This document shows, piece by piece, positions 30,501-44,353 of a stretch of 64,000 bases of DNA. Below the pieces are notes generated by a model, which worked only from the letters and a program-made list of their open reading frames with translations, did no database searches and was not told the DNA's origin. The translations under genes were made by a program, and so were the position numbers. The stretch spans positions 3,665,001 to 3,729,000 of the forward strand of contig NC_134682.1 in assembly GCF_024713945.1 (NCBI RefSeq). Reading direction: 5' to 3'. How positions within the stretch are numbered: position 1 is the first letter of the stretch; every line of letters starts with the position of its first letter. The stretch comes from Dermatophagoides farinae (lineage: Eukaryota; Arthropoda; Arachnida; Sarcoptiformes; Pyroglyphidae).

Positions 30501-31898
30501 TCTTCATGTCATTCATATGTCGGCAGTTTGTTGATGGAAAAAAATGAATGAATAAATCAGGTGAACGAATAAAAAAAAAATGATATTCAAAAGTAAACAT
30601 TTCAGGCATTCATTCTTTGGGATCCATGATGATTCATTGTATTCAATTCAGTGTTGAACAGAATTCTTTGGAATTTTCTATTTGAATTACCATTTGAATC
30701 CAATACATTGTGATAATCTTAACCATAGTGTTGGTTTTTACATTGAAAAAAAGAAAATTTCCTATTCATCCACATGTTTACATTTTGCATTTTCAGGAGA
30801 AGAAAAAAAATCCTTTCACAAAATACTAATGAAAAACCTGAATATTTTTCTTCTCATTTCATAGGTTGGTGATCAAATTGAATCAATCATGGAACAAAAT
30901 ATGTTGGGCAATCGTCATTATGAGGTGGCACGTTTTCTTAAATCAATACCATTGAATGAAATATTTACAATCACATTGATCGAACCGGTTGCCGCAATCG
31001 GTAATAATGTCCGTAAGTTTTCATCTAAAAAAATTTTCAGAAATCAAAATTCCTACAAACTATATATATACATTGATATATGGAATTAAATTGAAAAGTT
31101 TTGAATTAATTCTCTGTTTCTTTTTCTTTGTTCAATGTAGAATTACGAATTATTAACGATAAATCACCAATCAATAACAACAACAACAACAACAACAATC
31201 AAACTGATCATGAAATGATAAAGTCAAAATATAATCATAATAACAATGCATTCAAGATTCGACATCATCAATATCGTAATCGTAATCATAATCATCATCA
31301 TCGAATCATCAATAATGAAAATGGACAAAAATGTTCAAAAAGTTGTTATGATGAAATCGATGACAAAGATTTTGGCGTTGATAATCATGATGATGATGAT
31401 GATGTTGATGAAAGAATATTATCATATAAGACGGGCATTTACTATATCAACAAACAATTGGAAAAGTTTATTGGCATTAATGATGATGAATTGGCTGAAG
31501 AATTATGGTTGATGGCAACCACTACCACCACAAACAACAACAATGATGATACATTTACATTGAAATCGAAACAACAACAACAACAAAAACATACAGATGA
31601 AATTAATAGTGAAAAATTAGAAAATGGTGAAAGTGGACAAAACAGTCATCATATCAATGATGATAATGATGACAATGATGTAATGGTGAAAAATGATGAT
31701 GATGATGATGTTGGAAATGATTCGAAAAAACAACAACAACAACAACAACGAATACGACAACTAACTAAAACACCATCCGAATTTATACATTGTATTCAAC
31801 AATCAGATTTAAATGTTTTTAAATTCACTGAAAATTTTCTATTTGATATATGGACCATTGTACATGATGTACTTCACACAGGAAAATGCGATTCATGA
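27560..31898 (+). CDS. GIPC: GIPC-family PDZ adaptor protein
   Basis: GIPC proteins are cytoplasmic PDZ adaptors that bind receptor C-termini (GAIP, neuropilin, integrins) and link endocytic vesicles to myosin VI. Coding exons are 27560-28246, 28348-28578, 30865-31012 and 31141-31898, all in phase, giving 607 residues against about 330 in vertebrate GIPC1. Residues 1-193 are low-complexity with S, T, N and D runs. The GH1 region follows (GSPT near 200, ELYEKIAHCFDI, then MYCTLNTPKIDMD at 231-243). The PDZ domain spans about 266-347 with binding loop LGLTI at 276-280 and the GIPC-typical block LGNRHYEVARFLKSIP. The GH2 region is recognisable at 449-482 (KQLEKFIGINDDELAEELW) and 565-607 (FTENFLFDIW) but is split by about 85 N/Q/D-rich residues. 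The start ATGG follows a pyrimidine-rich leader in good context; a further upstream start is not excluded. Confidence 0.93.
28579..30864 (+). other. GIPC intron 2
   Basis: The donor GTAAGT lies at 28579 and the acceptor ATAG ends at 30864, both phase 0. The intron is repeat-rich. It holds a splice-acceptor-flanked acidic open segment at 28768-28862 that does not fit the phase of the preceding exon and is treated as an observation. Confidence 0.85.
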
Positions 31899-31934
31899 AT
31901 AAAAATTTCTTAAAACGAAAAAAAAATCAATAAA
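31898..31934 (+). promoter_or_regulatory. Two polyadenylation signals of the GIPC transcript
   Basis: AATAAA occurs at 31898-31903, overlapping the last base of the stop codon, and again at 31929-31934. A very short 3' UTR is implied if either is used. This is a motif call only. Confidence 0.45.
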
Positions 31935-34537
31935 TAGTTTGTATGTTTTAATTTCAACAATTGAGATATTTCTTGATTAGAAAATCAAACTATTTTATGG
32001 CGAAAAAATAAAAAATTTCCAATTCTGTACATTCATATTCACTTTCCCATATAGTGTGTAACCCAACTTGAACTTATTATTATTGTAATAACGTCAATGT
32101 GTGTATTTAGCAAATATAAAAACTAAAATCCTAGAAGAATAATGGTCCCGAATAATAATAATAATTTTTCTTTCACCTTTTTTTCTCTCTTTAGAAAAGG
32201 GTCTAAAAAGTTTTTTCTATACACACACACACACACACACAATGGTGAGACCTTTTTTTTTTTTGGTTAAAGAGAAAAAATATTTGGTCCTGTTCTGGAT
32301 AATCGATCGATTGCCAATGTTGCAAGATTTTTTTTTTACTTCATTCTGTTTTGTTTATAACCATACAATTCACATTACTCATCATCATCATCATCATCAT
32401 CAAAATTGATGATGTAATTTTTTTTTTTTTGCTGAATTCTGGGAACCATGCCATACGGGCGGATATCATTATCATTACCATTATCATCATCACCATGAAC
32501 ATTGGTATCCCGCCAACATGGAACAAGGTTCATACTCAATATATATTGTTGTTGTTATTATTATTAAGCATCGAATGAATAATGGTTGACCGTTGTATTT
32601 TTTTTTTTTTTTTTTTTTTTGTTTCATCATCATTCATTGCACTAGATTTTTTCATTTTTTTTCTGTTTGGTTCTTGGAACAGTACAGATAAACATGATGA
32701 TGATGATGGCGAGACAACGAAAAAAATTGAAAAGTATATTTTTCAATTATGAAATTGACACGTTCAATGACAGTGAATTATTAAATAATGTGATAATGAA
32801 TGAATGAATGATATCGAACGAGCAGTATTCGTCTGAGATTCAATGGTGAATGGCAGCCATAGGCGATGATGATGATGATGTTTTTTTTTTGTTTTCATTC
32901 CATTTCATTTGCAAATTTGTTGAAGAATGTCTATGATAAACCAATGCTGTTTGGCCCATAAATTGGAGATTGGTTTGGACAGAAACTAAATAAAAATTTG
33001 TCGCATAAAATAATTGTGATTGATAATAAAACTAAACAAAAAAAAAAATATTCCAATATTGTGAACCATTAGTGAATGTAGAGCTTTTTTTTGTTTTTTT
33101 CTTTAGGAATTTATGATGATGATGATGATGGCGTTAATTGTTCGATTCTAATGCGTAACAAAAAAACAAAACAAAAGCAAAAAGAATGAAGAAAAAAAGT
33201 GGTACCAAATATTCTATTCATTCAAGAAGAAGAAAAAAAAAATCCAAACGAATCACACATTCTGAAACATGACAATCTCTGGTTTTTTTTGTCTTGTGTT
33301 CTTCTTTTTTTTTGGCTGATGATGATGATGATGATGATTTGATTGGAATGAGTTGAATGAAAATGAAAATAGATGGAATGTAGTGAATAAAGAAAAATGA
33401 CCTAACATAGAACAATGATGATGATGAATGTAGAGAATTGAAAAGACTAAAAAGTGATGAAAAGAAAAGCAAAACGTTCATATTGTCAATTACCATAATA
33501 ATATCACAGAATTGAAATGATCATTCCGAATGAACACGTAAGCACATTCGAATGATGTGGAATGAATATGGTGGTGGATCCGATCCAAAAATGATTTTCA
33601 CATCAAAAAAATTTACAATTTCTCATTCATACAAATGTCATATTATACATAATAATAATAAAACATTAATTTCTTTCACATTTTATTACAATCACATTTT
33701 CCATATTAATTATGGCCATCAATGACGGAAATTTTTTTTTATTTTTATTTTACTTTTTTGACAATAATCAAAAAAGTTTTCACACACAGACACACACAAT
33801 GAATGCAAATTTCCCACTGATGATGATGATGATGATTTTTTTTTCTGTCTGGTTGTATTTTATGTTTTCGGCCTGATGATACTCATATAGATTTAATATA
33901 AAATGAAGAATTTCAAAGTTTTTTTTTGTTTGTTTCATTATATTCCAATAAAGTTTCGATTGTTCATTGTTCAGTGAAGAATGAAGAATAATTATATATA
34001 TGTACAACGAAAACAATAACAACGACAAAACGATTTGTTCATGTTCATTTTTCAATTTTTTTCCTTCATCATCATCATCATCAGTATTTTTCTCATATTC
34101 ATTTCATCTGATTGGATGCGACTGAATATATATTGTGAATCCAGAATTATTTCTTGGAAAAAAAAATTCAGAAATAAAAAAAAACAAAGTTTAAATTCTA
34201 TGCAAATTTTTTTTTTCAACAACAATAATCATCAGAATATATTCAGAATTATATGTAGAGCAGAAAATGTAACAAATATAATAACGAAACGAAATCGTTT
34301 TTCTTTTCCAAACAAACAAACATTAAGATTTTAACAATTCAACATTAATTAGATATATCAATCAATCAATCAATAATGAAAAAAATAAAAGATTTTACAA
34401 TTTTACAACGAAAAAAAAGTAGTGATTGAAAAAAATTATTTGACTATGCATCCATTATGTATGTATGTATGTGTGTGTGTATCTCATTACCATCATGAGG
34501 ATTCAATTATTTTGTTTTGTTTTGTTTTGTTTTGTTT
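31935..34537. other. Convergent intergenic region between GIPC and the DB/Ig/FN3 gene
   Basis: The two flanking genes point at each other across this stretch, so it should hold only 3' UTRs and terminator signals. It consists of homopolymers and ATC/GAT repeats. A 57-codon plus-strand frame at 33552-33725 is noted under findings. I see no clear minus-strand AATAAA immediately after the stop at 34538. Confidence 0.5.
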
Positions 34538-37500
34538 TTAATTCAAACGTATCTGTACACGAGGTTGGCCATTATTATTATTATTGATGTTTGGATTATT
34601 ATTCTGATCAGATGATCCAAATAGATTGACAGGTTCTACAATATTATTATTTGATTGATGATGATTTCCATTTTGTGTTGGCCTAGTGCCGGTCGATTCT
34701 TGCATTTGTATCGTGTCTTCAAGATTATAGGCATGATTTTCAAATGATACACCAATATTACTACCATTATTTGTTGATCGACGACCACCAAATAATGATG
34801 ATGAATTGGATGAACGAAATTTCGATAGGAAACGATTTTTACTTGATCCATAATAAACCAATGCAATAGCGGCAAATATTAATAAAAAGAACAATAATGT
34901 TAGCATTACATTTGTCAAAATTTGACTATCCGATGTAAGATATTCGGCCTGTAATCTTGATAGATTGATCACCAATGGTTCAGATGGTATACTGGTTCCA
35001 TGATAATTATTTGTTTTGATCACAAATTCATATGTTGAATCCGGTTCCAATGATGTTAGTTCATAGAAATTTTTCTCTATACGATCACGATCCATTTCGT
35101 TGGTACCGACTTTTTTCCAATAAACCCAATACCAATGTGTTGAATCACGATTCTTATCCGAATCTTCCCATTCGATTAATACATGATTATTTGAATAAAT
35201 AGAATGTACATGTACATTTCTTGGCGGTGATGGTAAGAAACGATTACCTTCACGGAAACAGCTCATTATATCACGGGCCGAACTAACTAGACAATAATCC
35301 ATTTTTTGTATTTTATAACCAGCACACCAATGTAGACATTCGGTGGCCACTTCACGAAACATACAACAACGGCGATGATCACTTCCATCTACGAGAGAAA
35401 AAAAAAATAAGATGGAAAGAAAACATGGTAATAAATTCAAATAAAAAATAAAATAAAATAAAATTCACATACCCGCAGCACAATAAATGTATTTGTTCAG
35501 ATGTTCAAGGCATTTTTGATTCTTATATACATCGAATAGATTTATCTCTTTTTTATGGCATACAAACATACATTCATTTGGAATATTTTTCTTTTCACAA
35601 CATTCTGTTTTTGCGTGTGTGTGTGTGTGTAAATGTGTGTCGTTAAGGAGAAAAAAATTTAAAGAATTAATTTTTTCTATAAAATAAAAAAACTAAAAAT
35701 GAATTTTACCTGTATAATTTTTGGAAACATGTTCTTGATCATCAACTAATAATTTTAATGTCTTTTTCTCTTCACCATAATCATTACGAGCAATACAATC
35801 ATAATTTCCTTGATTTTCTTTATCCACATTAGCAATGACAAAAGTGGCTACCCAAGTTTTCGTTTTCTACAATTTAAAATAATCAGAATCAATCGAATAA
35901 ATAAATAAAAAAATATATGAATTTTACCTTTAAATGTGGAAAAATTCTCGAATTATTAAAGCGACTGATCAATAAATTATCTTTTAGGAAACGAATTTTC
36001 GGTTTAGGATAACCAGAAAATTCACATTCCAAAATTGCCATACTGTAACGTTGTACGATTTTGGATTCTTTATACAATGTAATGGTCGGTGCAACTAAAA
36101 AAATAAAAATAAAATAAAATTGGATAAAAATTCAATTAAATGTTGATAACAATCTACTTACAGTGAACATTAACTTCACGAAAACTTTGTACTGGATGAC
36201 GGCTTTCTTCATTCACAGCTTGACAGGCAATTGCTGATAGATTACGTTCAACATAATCGATTGAATGATGTATGATACGTGCCTTTTCCGTTTTAACTTT
36301 TAGACCATTTATAAAAACGGTCATATTCGGTATTGGATAACCGATTGATTCACAACGAATCGTTACCATTGAACCTTCAATTATTGGGAATGGATGCACA
36401 AATGGTTGACTAATTTCCAATGGTAATGATGGATCGGTCCATGCCAATAATGTTTCAGATAATGGTGATACTTGACCATTTGATGATCGTGCACGTACAG
36501 ATATTGCATATTGGGTATTACGTGTTAGATTCTGTATGACAATTATATTTGTATTGCTATGCAATACTATCCATGTAAGATTACCAGCATTAAGATTTTT
36601 GACTTTTTGAAAGAAAATCTAATTTGAACGTGATACATTCGTGACCGAGTGGAAAAATAGATGATCATTATCAATTATGTATTATCAAAATGAAAAAAAA
36701 AATTTCATATTGATCAAAATCACTTACATCATATGAATAGGTCACGTCTGGTGATGAATAATGTGGTTCAGACCAACGAAACACTAAAGCTGTGATCGAT
36801 TTACGAATCAATTCAAGACCATGTGGGGGACCAATAGTTGCATGTGTCACGTTCGTATTGATTGTAACATTAACTGGATTAGTACGTACGACTAATACTT
36901 GACTCGGTGCCGATTGTCCATATTGATTTGCTGATACAACATAAATACTATGTGTTGTATTTGGTTTCAGATTTGTCAATGTAAAACGTGTATTGGTTAC
37001 ATTCAATTTTGTTGAATATTTATCATCAAATGGATGTGGTGGTATTGTTTGATTTGATGATAATGGTGAATACCGTATCTGAAATGAAATCTGATCATTT
37101 ACCGGTAATTCATCCGATGATTTATTCCATGCAATACTGATTGAAGTTGATGTTACATTACTTGCATGTAATTCTTGTGGCATACCCGGTAATGTATCGG
37201 CACCTTCAGCCATACATTGAAATATTTTACCATCATATTTTGAACATTTGGCGGCGACATCTCTTGACGTGAATGTAATCATTCCATTACAAAGATCAAA
37301 ACAATCACTGTCGATACCACGACGTTCACAACATGGTCGATGATCACGGCCACCAGCTAAACATCGTAATATTGTTCGAGCCGTTTTTGGTTCAGCACAG
37401 AATAGACTCAATTTGAATAAATCACGCATTTTAAGATGATAATTACATAACGGTAAACAAGTATTCTGTACTGCAGCTTTTTCACAACATAATGTTTCAT

Positions 37501-40500
37501 TATAGCCTAAACTTGTATCTGTTTGATCTAATTGTTCAGATATTGGATCAATTTCTGGTGATGTTGTATTGAACAATACACGAGATGAACCACGGCTAAC
37601 ACCATGTTTATTGACAGCAGTAACAAAAACTTCATATCTAGCTGATGGTCGAAGTTTATCAATCAAAAATGGTGATTTATCAGCCGTTTCAACAAAATAA
37701 AAATCATCAGCATCTTCCGATAGTTCACGATAATGAACCTGATATTTTGTTATTGTTTCAATACGTTTTTTCGGTGGTTTCCATTGTACTAATGCCCAAT
37801 CATTATGTACACTTGATACTGAAACTGTTTGTGGTTCAGTAGTAACAAAACCTTTACGTTCAAGTACACAGCTAATCAATGATGACATGTATGGTAGACA
37901 TTGAAATTGTGATTGAAAATCATACATCAATGATGTTTGTCCAGAACAGAAATGTTTACAAAAACCATTAACACCTTCTTCTTCACAGCATTGTCTATTG
38001 GTATTGTGTGTGTGTACAGGTGGTGGTGAAATGGGCAAAAAAAATTCAGAAAAAAAGGTGAGAAACAAAAGTTAAGAAAAAAAAATAAAAAAAATGTGTG
38101 AATAAACTACAAATAATAAAAATAATAATCACATAAGACGGAACTAATCATCAACAACAACAATAATCGATTTAGGAAATATTATTATTGTTATGACCCA
38201 AAAGACTAAAAAAGAGAGAGAGAGAGAGAAAAAAAAACTGAATAAATTATGACGAACAACAACTTGTTATAATAATAATAATAAAGGTCTTTAAGGTTTA
38301 TGCTATGTTCAATGTTTTTTTTCCCTTTCATTCATTCATATTCATCCATACATCACTAATATTTATCGACTTATCATCATCATCATTATTATTACAATCT
38401 ATGTATATACATTAAAAGATTTTCTTCAATGAATAAAAAAAAACACAAATTATCATCAACAATGAATGTATGAATCAAATATATTACTACTCTAAAGATG
38501 ATAATAATATGGTGTGTATTGTTCAAAATAAACAACAAAAAAAAATCAAATGATGACAATATATTGGCCAATAAAAAAAATATTGATCATTATTATCTAA
38601 CGGAAATGGAATGAATGATTCATTCAAATCAAGATTGTATTTGTATTGAAAATGTAATGGGAATAATAATGTACTTACTCATAATCAGTATTATCACGAA
38701 TTTCTTCAATACAACGATATGATGTATTCATATATTTCATACACATAATACTTTCTTCCACATCTACCGGTTCAATAATGAATGGTTCACATAATTGTTT
38801 TAAACAGGCTTCATTACGTACACCTTGTTGTGAGCAACAACGTCTTAAACTTGGTGCAACGGTTCCATTATTATTATTATTATTATTTTCATTCGATTCT
38901 GTATTATTTCCAATCGGTTTAATTGAATCTGATATTTTTGCATCTGATGAATGTGTTACTACACGTAGATCATTGGTTGGTAAACTTTCACCATAATTAT
39001 TTGTGGCAATCATTTTTATTTCATACATTGTACTACGTTTCAATGGACCTATAGATGTTTCAGTTTCTGTTGCCGATACAATAACAGTTTGTTCTGGTTC
39101 ATCATTTGTGGTTACAGTATGATTTATTTTCGACCAATTTTCATCAAATGAATGCAATTCATGGTAAATAATTTTATATTGATTTGCTAAACTATTATCA
39201 CGATTTGTCCATTTTAATAAAATCTACATTGATAAAAAAAAAACAAATTAAATCAAACAAACCATGAAATGAAAAAAATAAACTTACAAAAGTTGAATTG
39301 ATTGTTTCCGCCTGTATTTCTTGTGGTTGTTCCGGTAGTACTTGAAGGCCATCAGCAATGCAAAACAAAATAGTTTTCGAATGTTCATGACAAATGGCAT
39401 GATCCAATGCTTTTTCCAATGAATATCGACCACTACATGATGGTTGACAAAGTTGTGGTACTTGTTGCCGTTGACAACAAGGAAGATGATTACGGCCATC
39501 CGATATACAACGGAAAATATGGGCCATATAATTATAACATAATGTATACATAAATGGTTTTGTTTGATCACTAATCATTGCTTGTAGATTACATAATGCT
39601 TTACATAAAATAGGAACACCTTCAGTTTGACAACATTCATAAAATGAACGATCAACAAATGGACTTGATGAATTATAAGCAGTAGAACCGGGAGGTAATA
39701 CAGGTGATGTTGTAGGTCGATATTCATCCGGTACATATGAACCACGAATCGATATTGTTGATGATGGTGGTTGTTGCATCGATAATGATGATGATGATGA
39801 TGAATCCGTATGATTATTATTATTATAATGATCCATATTTCGAATATTATCCACATATGTTTTACGTACACTAACCATTACCATACGTGTTTCATATGTT
39901 TTTGGTATAGAATTCACTTCACATTTATATACACCGGTATCCTGTACACGTGCAAAACGTATCTGTAATATCCAACGTTCCTGTTGTTCATGATGTATGA
40001 CGGACAAACGTTTATCATCGCTTACAATCACTTGATTTGCGGCTAATAATGATTCCGATGTACCATTTATATATTTCCATAATACAGTTAAATTATTACG
40101 ATTTTTAATCACACAATCAATATCGATATCATCACCAACATTTACACGTATAGGTGATGTAGATGTATCCGAAAGATCTGGTAGATTTTGTCGTTGTGCT
40201 TGGGCAACTGTAAAGAAAAAAAAATGAACAAATTGAGAAAAAATTATTATTAATTTAATTCAATAAAGCAAGCCGTTTTTGTTTTGTAATGAATGAAGAA
40301 AAAAAAATCAACAAAACAGCAGAACAAAAAAAAAATTAATTCTTTTGACTGCTGAATGAATGAAAAAAAAAAATTTGAAATTGAAATTGTGTAAATGAAT
40401 TTTTTTTTACATTTTCCATTATCATCTCAATCTTACTTATTTCCATGTATGTTATTTATATGAAAGTCTATTTGCAATCATCATCGTTCAAGGATCAATG

Positions 40501-42324
40501 ATGGTAATAGTCAGCATGTTTTTTTTCACATTCAATTTCATTTCATTTTCACATCATCATCATTTTCAGATTTAATTTTCAACAACAATGAGAAAGAAAG
40601 AAAGAAAAAAAAAATTTCAAGCCTTTTCACTGATCATCATCATGTTATGTTTAGCTTTTGTTGATTAAATTTTTTGTTGTTGTTGTTGTTGTTGTTGTCA
40701 TGAGCACTTTTTTTTCATATCATCATCAAACACATATTTTTATCTCGTGAACCTTATGGTCAAATGGACAAAGACACAGACGCAGACACACACACATTTG
40801 CATAGATCACGATGTATGTGTGTACATTGTGTATGGATGCAAAAAAAAAACGATCGTGATGATGATGATGATGATGATAATGTTCAATGCTAAAAGATGA
40901 GTCAGGAGATTGAACAACACGCAAAAAAAATTCCGGAATAATCCAATAAATTTTCATGTAAATTCAATCTTTAATCCAACTGTAATTTATCCATCGTGGA
41001 CAAGCAACAACAACAACAACAGCAGCACTCGTTTTTTTTCAAAACAAAATACAAGTTCAAGTTAATGGCGGAGACCAAAAAAACAAAGTCAACAAGTTCA
41101 ACTAATTAAACGAGCAAAAAAAAGATCACAAATCCAACACAAAGTTTATTCACAATTCGACATTGACTCAAAACCATTGATCTGATCGATCAATCAATCA
41201 AACGATTCGATCATATATCGATTAACATATTAATTTTTGGTTCATTAATTCGATGGTTTTTTGTGTGGATATAATCTCTCTCCCATCGACTACTTTGGAT
41301 CAATTTTCTTGACATGTTCAAATCAAATTTTTTTCGCATGGATCGATTTCTACCTATATAGTCAAGATTTTCTTCTTTTCTTCCAATAGTTAGTTTGTCA
41401 ATCCATCCAATTTTGACAGGTGTCAAATGTAAACACACACATATTTCTACTATAAAAAAAATGTTTTGTTTCCGTCATTTTTTCCTGTTTGTTTTGATTT
41501 CGATTTCAAATTCAATATAATCAATGATTCTCGGTTCAAGGGAAGAAAAAAAAATCAAACTGAGACAAATTGGATATACGCAATAAACAAACAAATAAAT
41601 TCAAAAAAAAAAATTCGTCACCTCAACCTAGCCATCAACAAAATTAGTTTTCTCATTAATTTTATCACCATTTGGGATCGAAATTTCTGGCAACAAAAAA
41701 AAAAACAAGCGACGAAAAAAAACTTGCTAAAAAACGTTCCATTCAAAGGCAACAACAGGTATGAAGGAATGTGGCAAAAATGTGTGTTTATCATCATAAA
41801 TTTAAAATTATCTTTGACATAATCATCATTGGAAATATTAGTATAGTGTTTTTTTGAATGTGAATTTCGAATGATTCGTATATCATCATCACATCATTAT
41901 TATTGATCATTGGACATACATAGGTTGGTTGTAGGTAGAGGAATATTGCAAAAAAAACCTTCAACATTTGGAATCCAATGTCATTTTGTTGTCTATCATC
42001 GTCATCAATAATCCAAATCACATTTTTGTAAATATTCAATACATTTATCACTAAATATACTGCTACTGGTCGCTGATGATGGTTGGATATACAGACATAT
42101 GGATTATAATGGACTTAAATGGAAATGTATATTAATCCTCGAAACACGTTTTAGCAATATGATTTATGAATGAAGGCAACCAAGAAAAAAAAATAAAAAG
42201 ATTTAAAATTTCAACAGAAAAAAATATATATGAAAATACCTGTAAACAATGATGATGATGATAATGGTGATGAAATTAGACAAAATATGGCTAAAATGAT
42301 GATTGTTGGCTTTATATTTGTCAT
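34538..42324 (-). CDS. Receptor-like protein with Ig, DB-module and fibronectin III domains
   Basis: Nine coding exons on the minus strand: 42324-42240, 40207-39288, 39223-38679, 37994-36728, 36618-36162, 36094-35928, 35866-35710, 35604-35473 and 35388-34538. All junctions are GT-AG and in frame, giving 1526 residues. Order: signal peptide (1 to about 33); Ig1 (Cys60, Trp72, Cys124); S/P/N-rich linker; DB1-DB2 (CC at 220-221 and 272-273); FN3-1; DB3; DB4 (about 517-560); FN3-2; DB5-DB6; FN3-3 and FN3-4; Ig2; Ig3; DB7 (CC 1201-1202); DB8 (CC 1251-1252); FN3-5; membrane span about 1402-1424; 100-residue N-rich tail. Each DB module starts CC and follows a Cys-rich pattern known mainly from nematode and arthropod surface proteins, such as the C. 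elegans Ig-like and FN3 domain proteins. The mix suggests cell adhesion or signalling at the surface; ligand unknown. ATG 42324 was chosen because it puts the hydrophobic signal at the N-terminus. Confidence 0.92.
40208..42239 (-). other. First intron of the DB/Ig/FN3 gene
   Basis: It separates the signal-peptide exon from the first Ig exon; donor G|GTATTT and acceptor TTTACAG, phase 1. The content is homopolymers and triplet repeats, and I see no further exon in it. The phase match (split Val codon) supports joining the two exons. Confidence 0.8.
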
Positions 42325-42354
42325 TAAAAATAACGGTGATGGTGATGGTGGTGG

Positions 42355-42389
<35 letters not shown>

Positions 42390-42786
42390 GTGGCCGATGA
42401 CAATAATAATGGCTACTATTATTATGATTTATATGATAATGATGATGATTATAATGACTGGCTTTTATCGATGATATCGTTCTATTCGATAATGAAGATG
42501 ATGATGATGATGATGATAACATGAAAAAAGAGGATAAAGATATGCTTCCGTCGTTTAATCTTGATCCTTCATCATCATCATCATCGATTATCTGATGTCT
42601 TTTTTTCGATATTATTGTTTGAATTTGATTTGATGTATTTTTATCATCATCATCATCATCACCACATTGATGATGATTATTGCGATTAAATCTGATATGA
42701 TTATTATTATTGTGGTAGCCATCAACAAGTTGATTGTCAATCATTGCCATTATGGCATCGATATGATTATTGTTATTTTCCATCAT
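42325..42786 (-). other. In-frame low-complexity leader upstream of the DB/Ig/FN3 start
   Basis: The frame stays open upstream of the chosen Met to another ATG at 42786, adding 154 residues of N, H, D, S and P runs directly before the signal peptide. Such an extension would bury the signal sequence, so I read it as 5' UTR open by chance because GAT/ATC repeats avoid stops in this frame. Alternative translation from the upstream ATG cannot be excluded. Confidence 0.55.
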
Positions 42787-44307
42787 GATGTTAGTTCTTA
42801 AATTTTCCTAAGTCAATATTTGTATATAAATGATAGAGATGACGTTACAGTTATTCCGAATAAAAAAAAACAATGGATTCACACACACACACAAACAATC
42901 ACAGAGTGAAAAATATTTTCACTTTCTTTTTCTTGATTTCTAACACGTTGATTTTCACAATTTGATGATCAAATTCTATTCATATCAAATCAAAAAAAAA
43001 AAAAAAAATTTTTTCGATGTTTGATTTGTTGCTTTTTGTTGTGGTTTCTATTTAAAAGGCGTTGTCTGCGTTTACATTCTTTTTCATTCTAACGGTGATT
43101 CATTTGATTGTGAATTCAATTGAATTTGAAAATTGAAATTTACATTGAACAAAAAAAAACAACAACAACAACAAGTGTCTATGTAGATCTTGTTGTCGAT
43201 GATGATGATGATGATGATCAGTTGAATGGAAAAATCTTTTCCGTTTCAGTTGATTTATTTTCCCCGTTATGAAATGAAAAAAAAATGTTGTTTTTGTTGT
43301 CGTTGTTGTTGTTGTTGTTGTTGTTATGAATTCATTTCATTATAAATGGACAAATTTGACCCATTTCATTATTTAGTATGATGCATCAATTAGATGACCG
43401 GAAACCCGACCTATACAAAATGGGCAAAATAAAAAAAAACAGGAAAATTAAAATGGGCAAAAAAATAAAACAGAAAAAAAATATTAAGAGGAAAAAACAT
43501 AATTTGGGAACGTCATTTTTGAATGGGACAACAACAACAACAACAACAACAAAAAAATCATAAGTGTCATCTATGAAAATATGACCTTTGAAAATGATGA
43601 AAAATTTCATCATTCAAAGGACGATCCCAATTTCGAATACATCGAAAAACAAACAAAACAGAAAAAAAATGTCAAATTTTCATTTCTTTTTTTTTGACAA
43701 AAAAATTGATGGTTCTTTTCTTGTTTGTTTATGTGTGTGTGTGTGTGTGTGTCAAAATTGAGTGATGTGCCAATTTGTTTTTGTTATTTTTTTTCTGTCT
43801 CCATAAACAAACAAATAAAAATGAGAACCACCACCACCACCACCATTCTCATTATTATCGTCATCATCATCATCATTCTGAATGATGATGATGATGAAAA
43901 CAAAAGAAAAAAAAACGAACCAACGAAATGAAATGAAATGAAAAAAATATTTAGAGATGACACCAACGGAGTTTATAAATGAACAACGAAACAAAACAAA
44001 AAAAACAGGTTTCAGGTTTGTTTTTTTTTTTTTTTTTGGTCTATTCAAAAATGCAATATTTCGATGTTGATGATGATGATGACGATTTACTCTTTATTTT
44101 TATTCCAACCGAATGATGATGATGATGAGTTATATAACGATTCGAACAACAACAACAACAAAAAAAAGAAATGACAAACACGACTACAATCCAAAATCAC
44201 CATTGATGATGATGATGATGATGAAGATGATAATAATGATGGTTGCCGTTGATGTTTCACACACACACACACGCCTGTGGATATGACAATTGATGATGAT
44301 GATGATG

Positions 44308-44311
<4 letters not shown>

Positions 44312-44350
<39 letters not shown>
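44312..44350. repeat. (CT)n dinucleotide microsatellite
   Basis: About 19 uninterrupted CT units, directly preceded by a GAT run. Confidence 0.95.

Positions 44351-44353
<3 letters not shown>

Noticed and set aside
37645-37842. Plus-strand open frame opposite the receptor gene
   Set aside because: It is an antisense shadow of exon 4 of the DB/Ig/FN3 gene.
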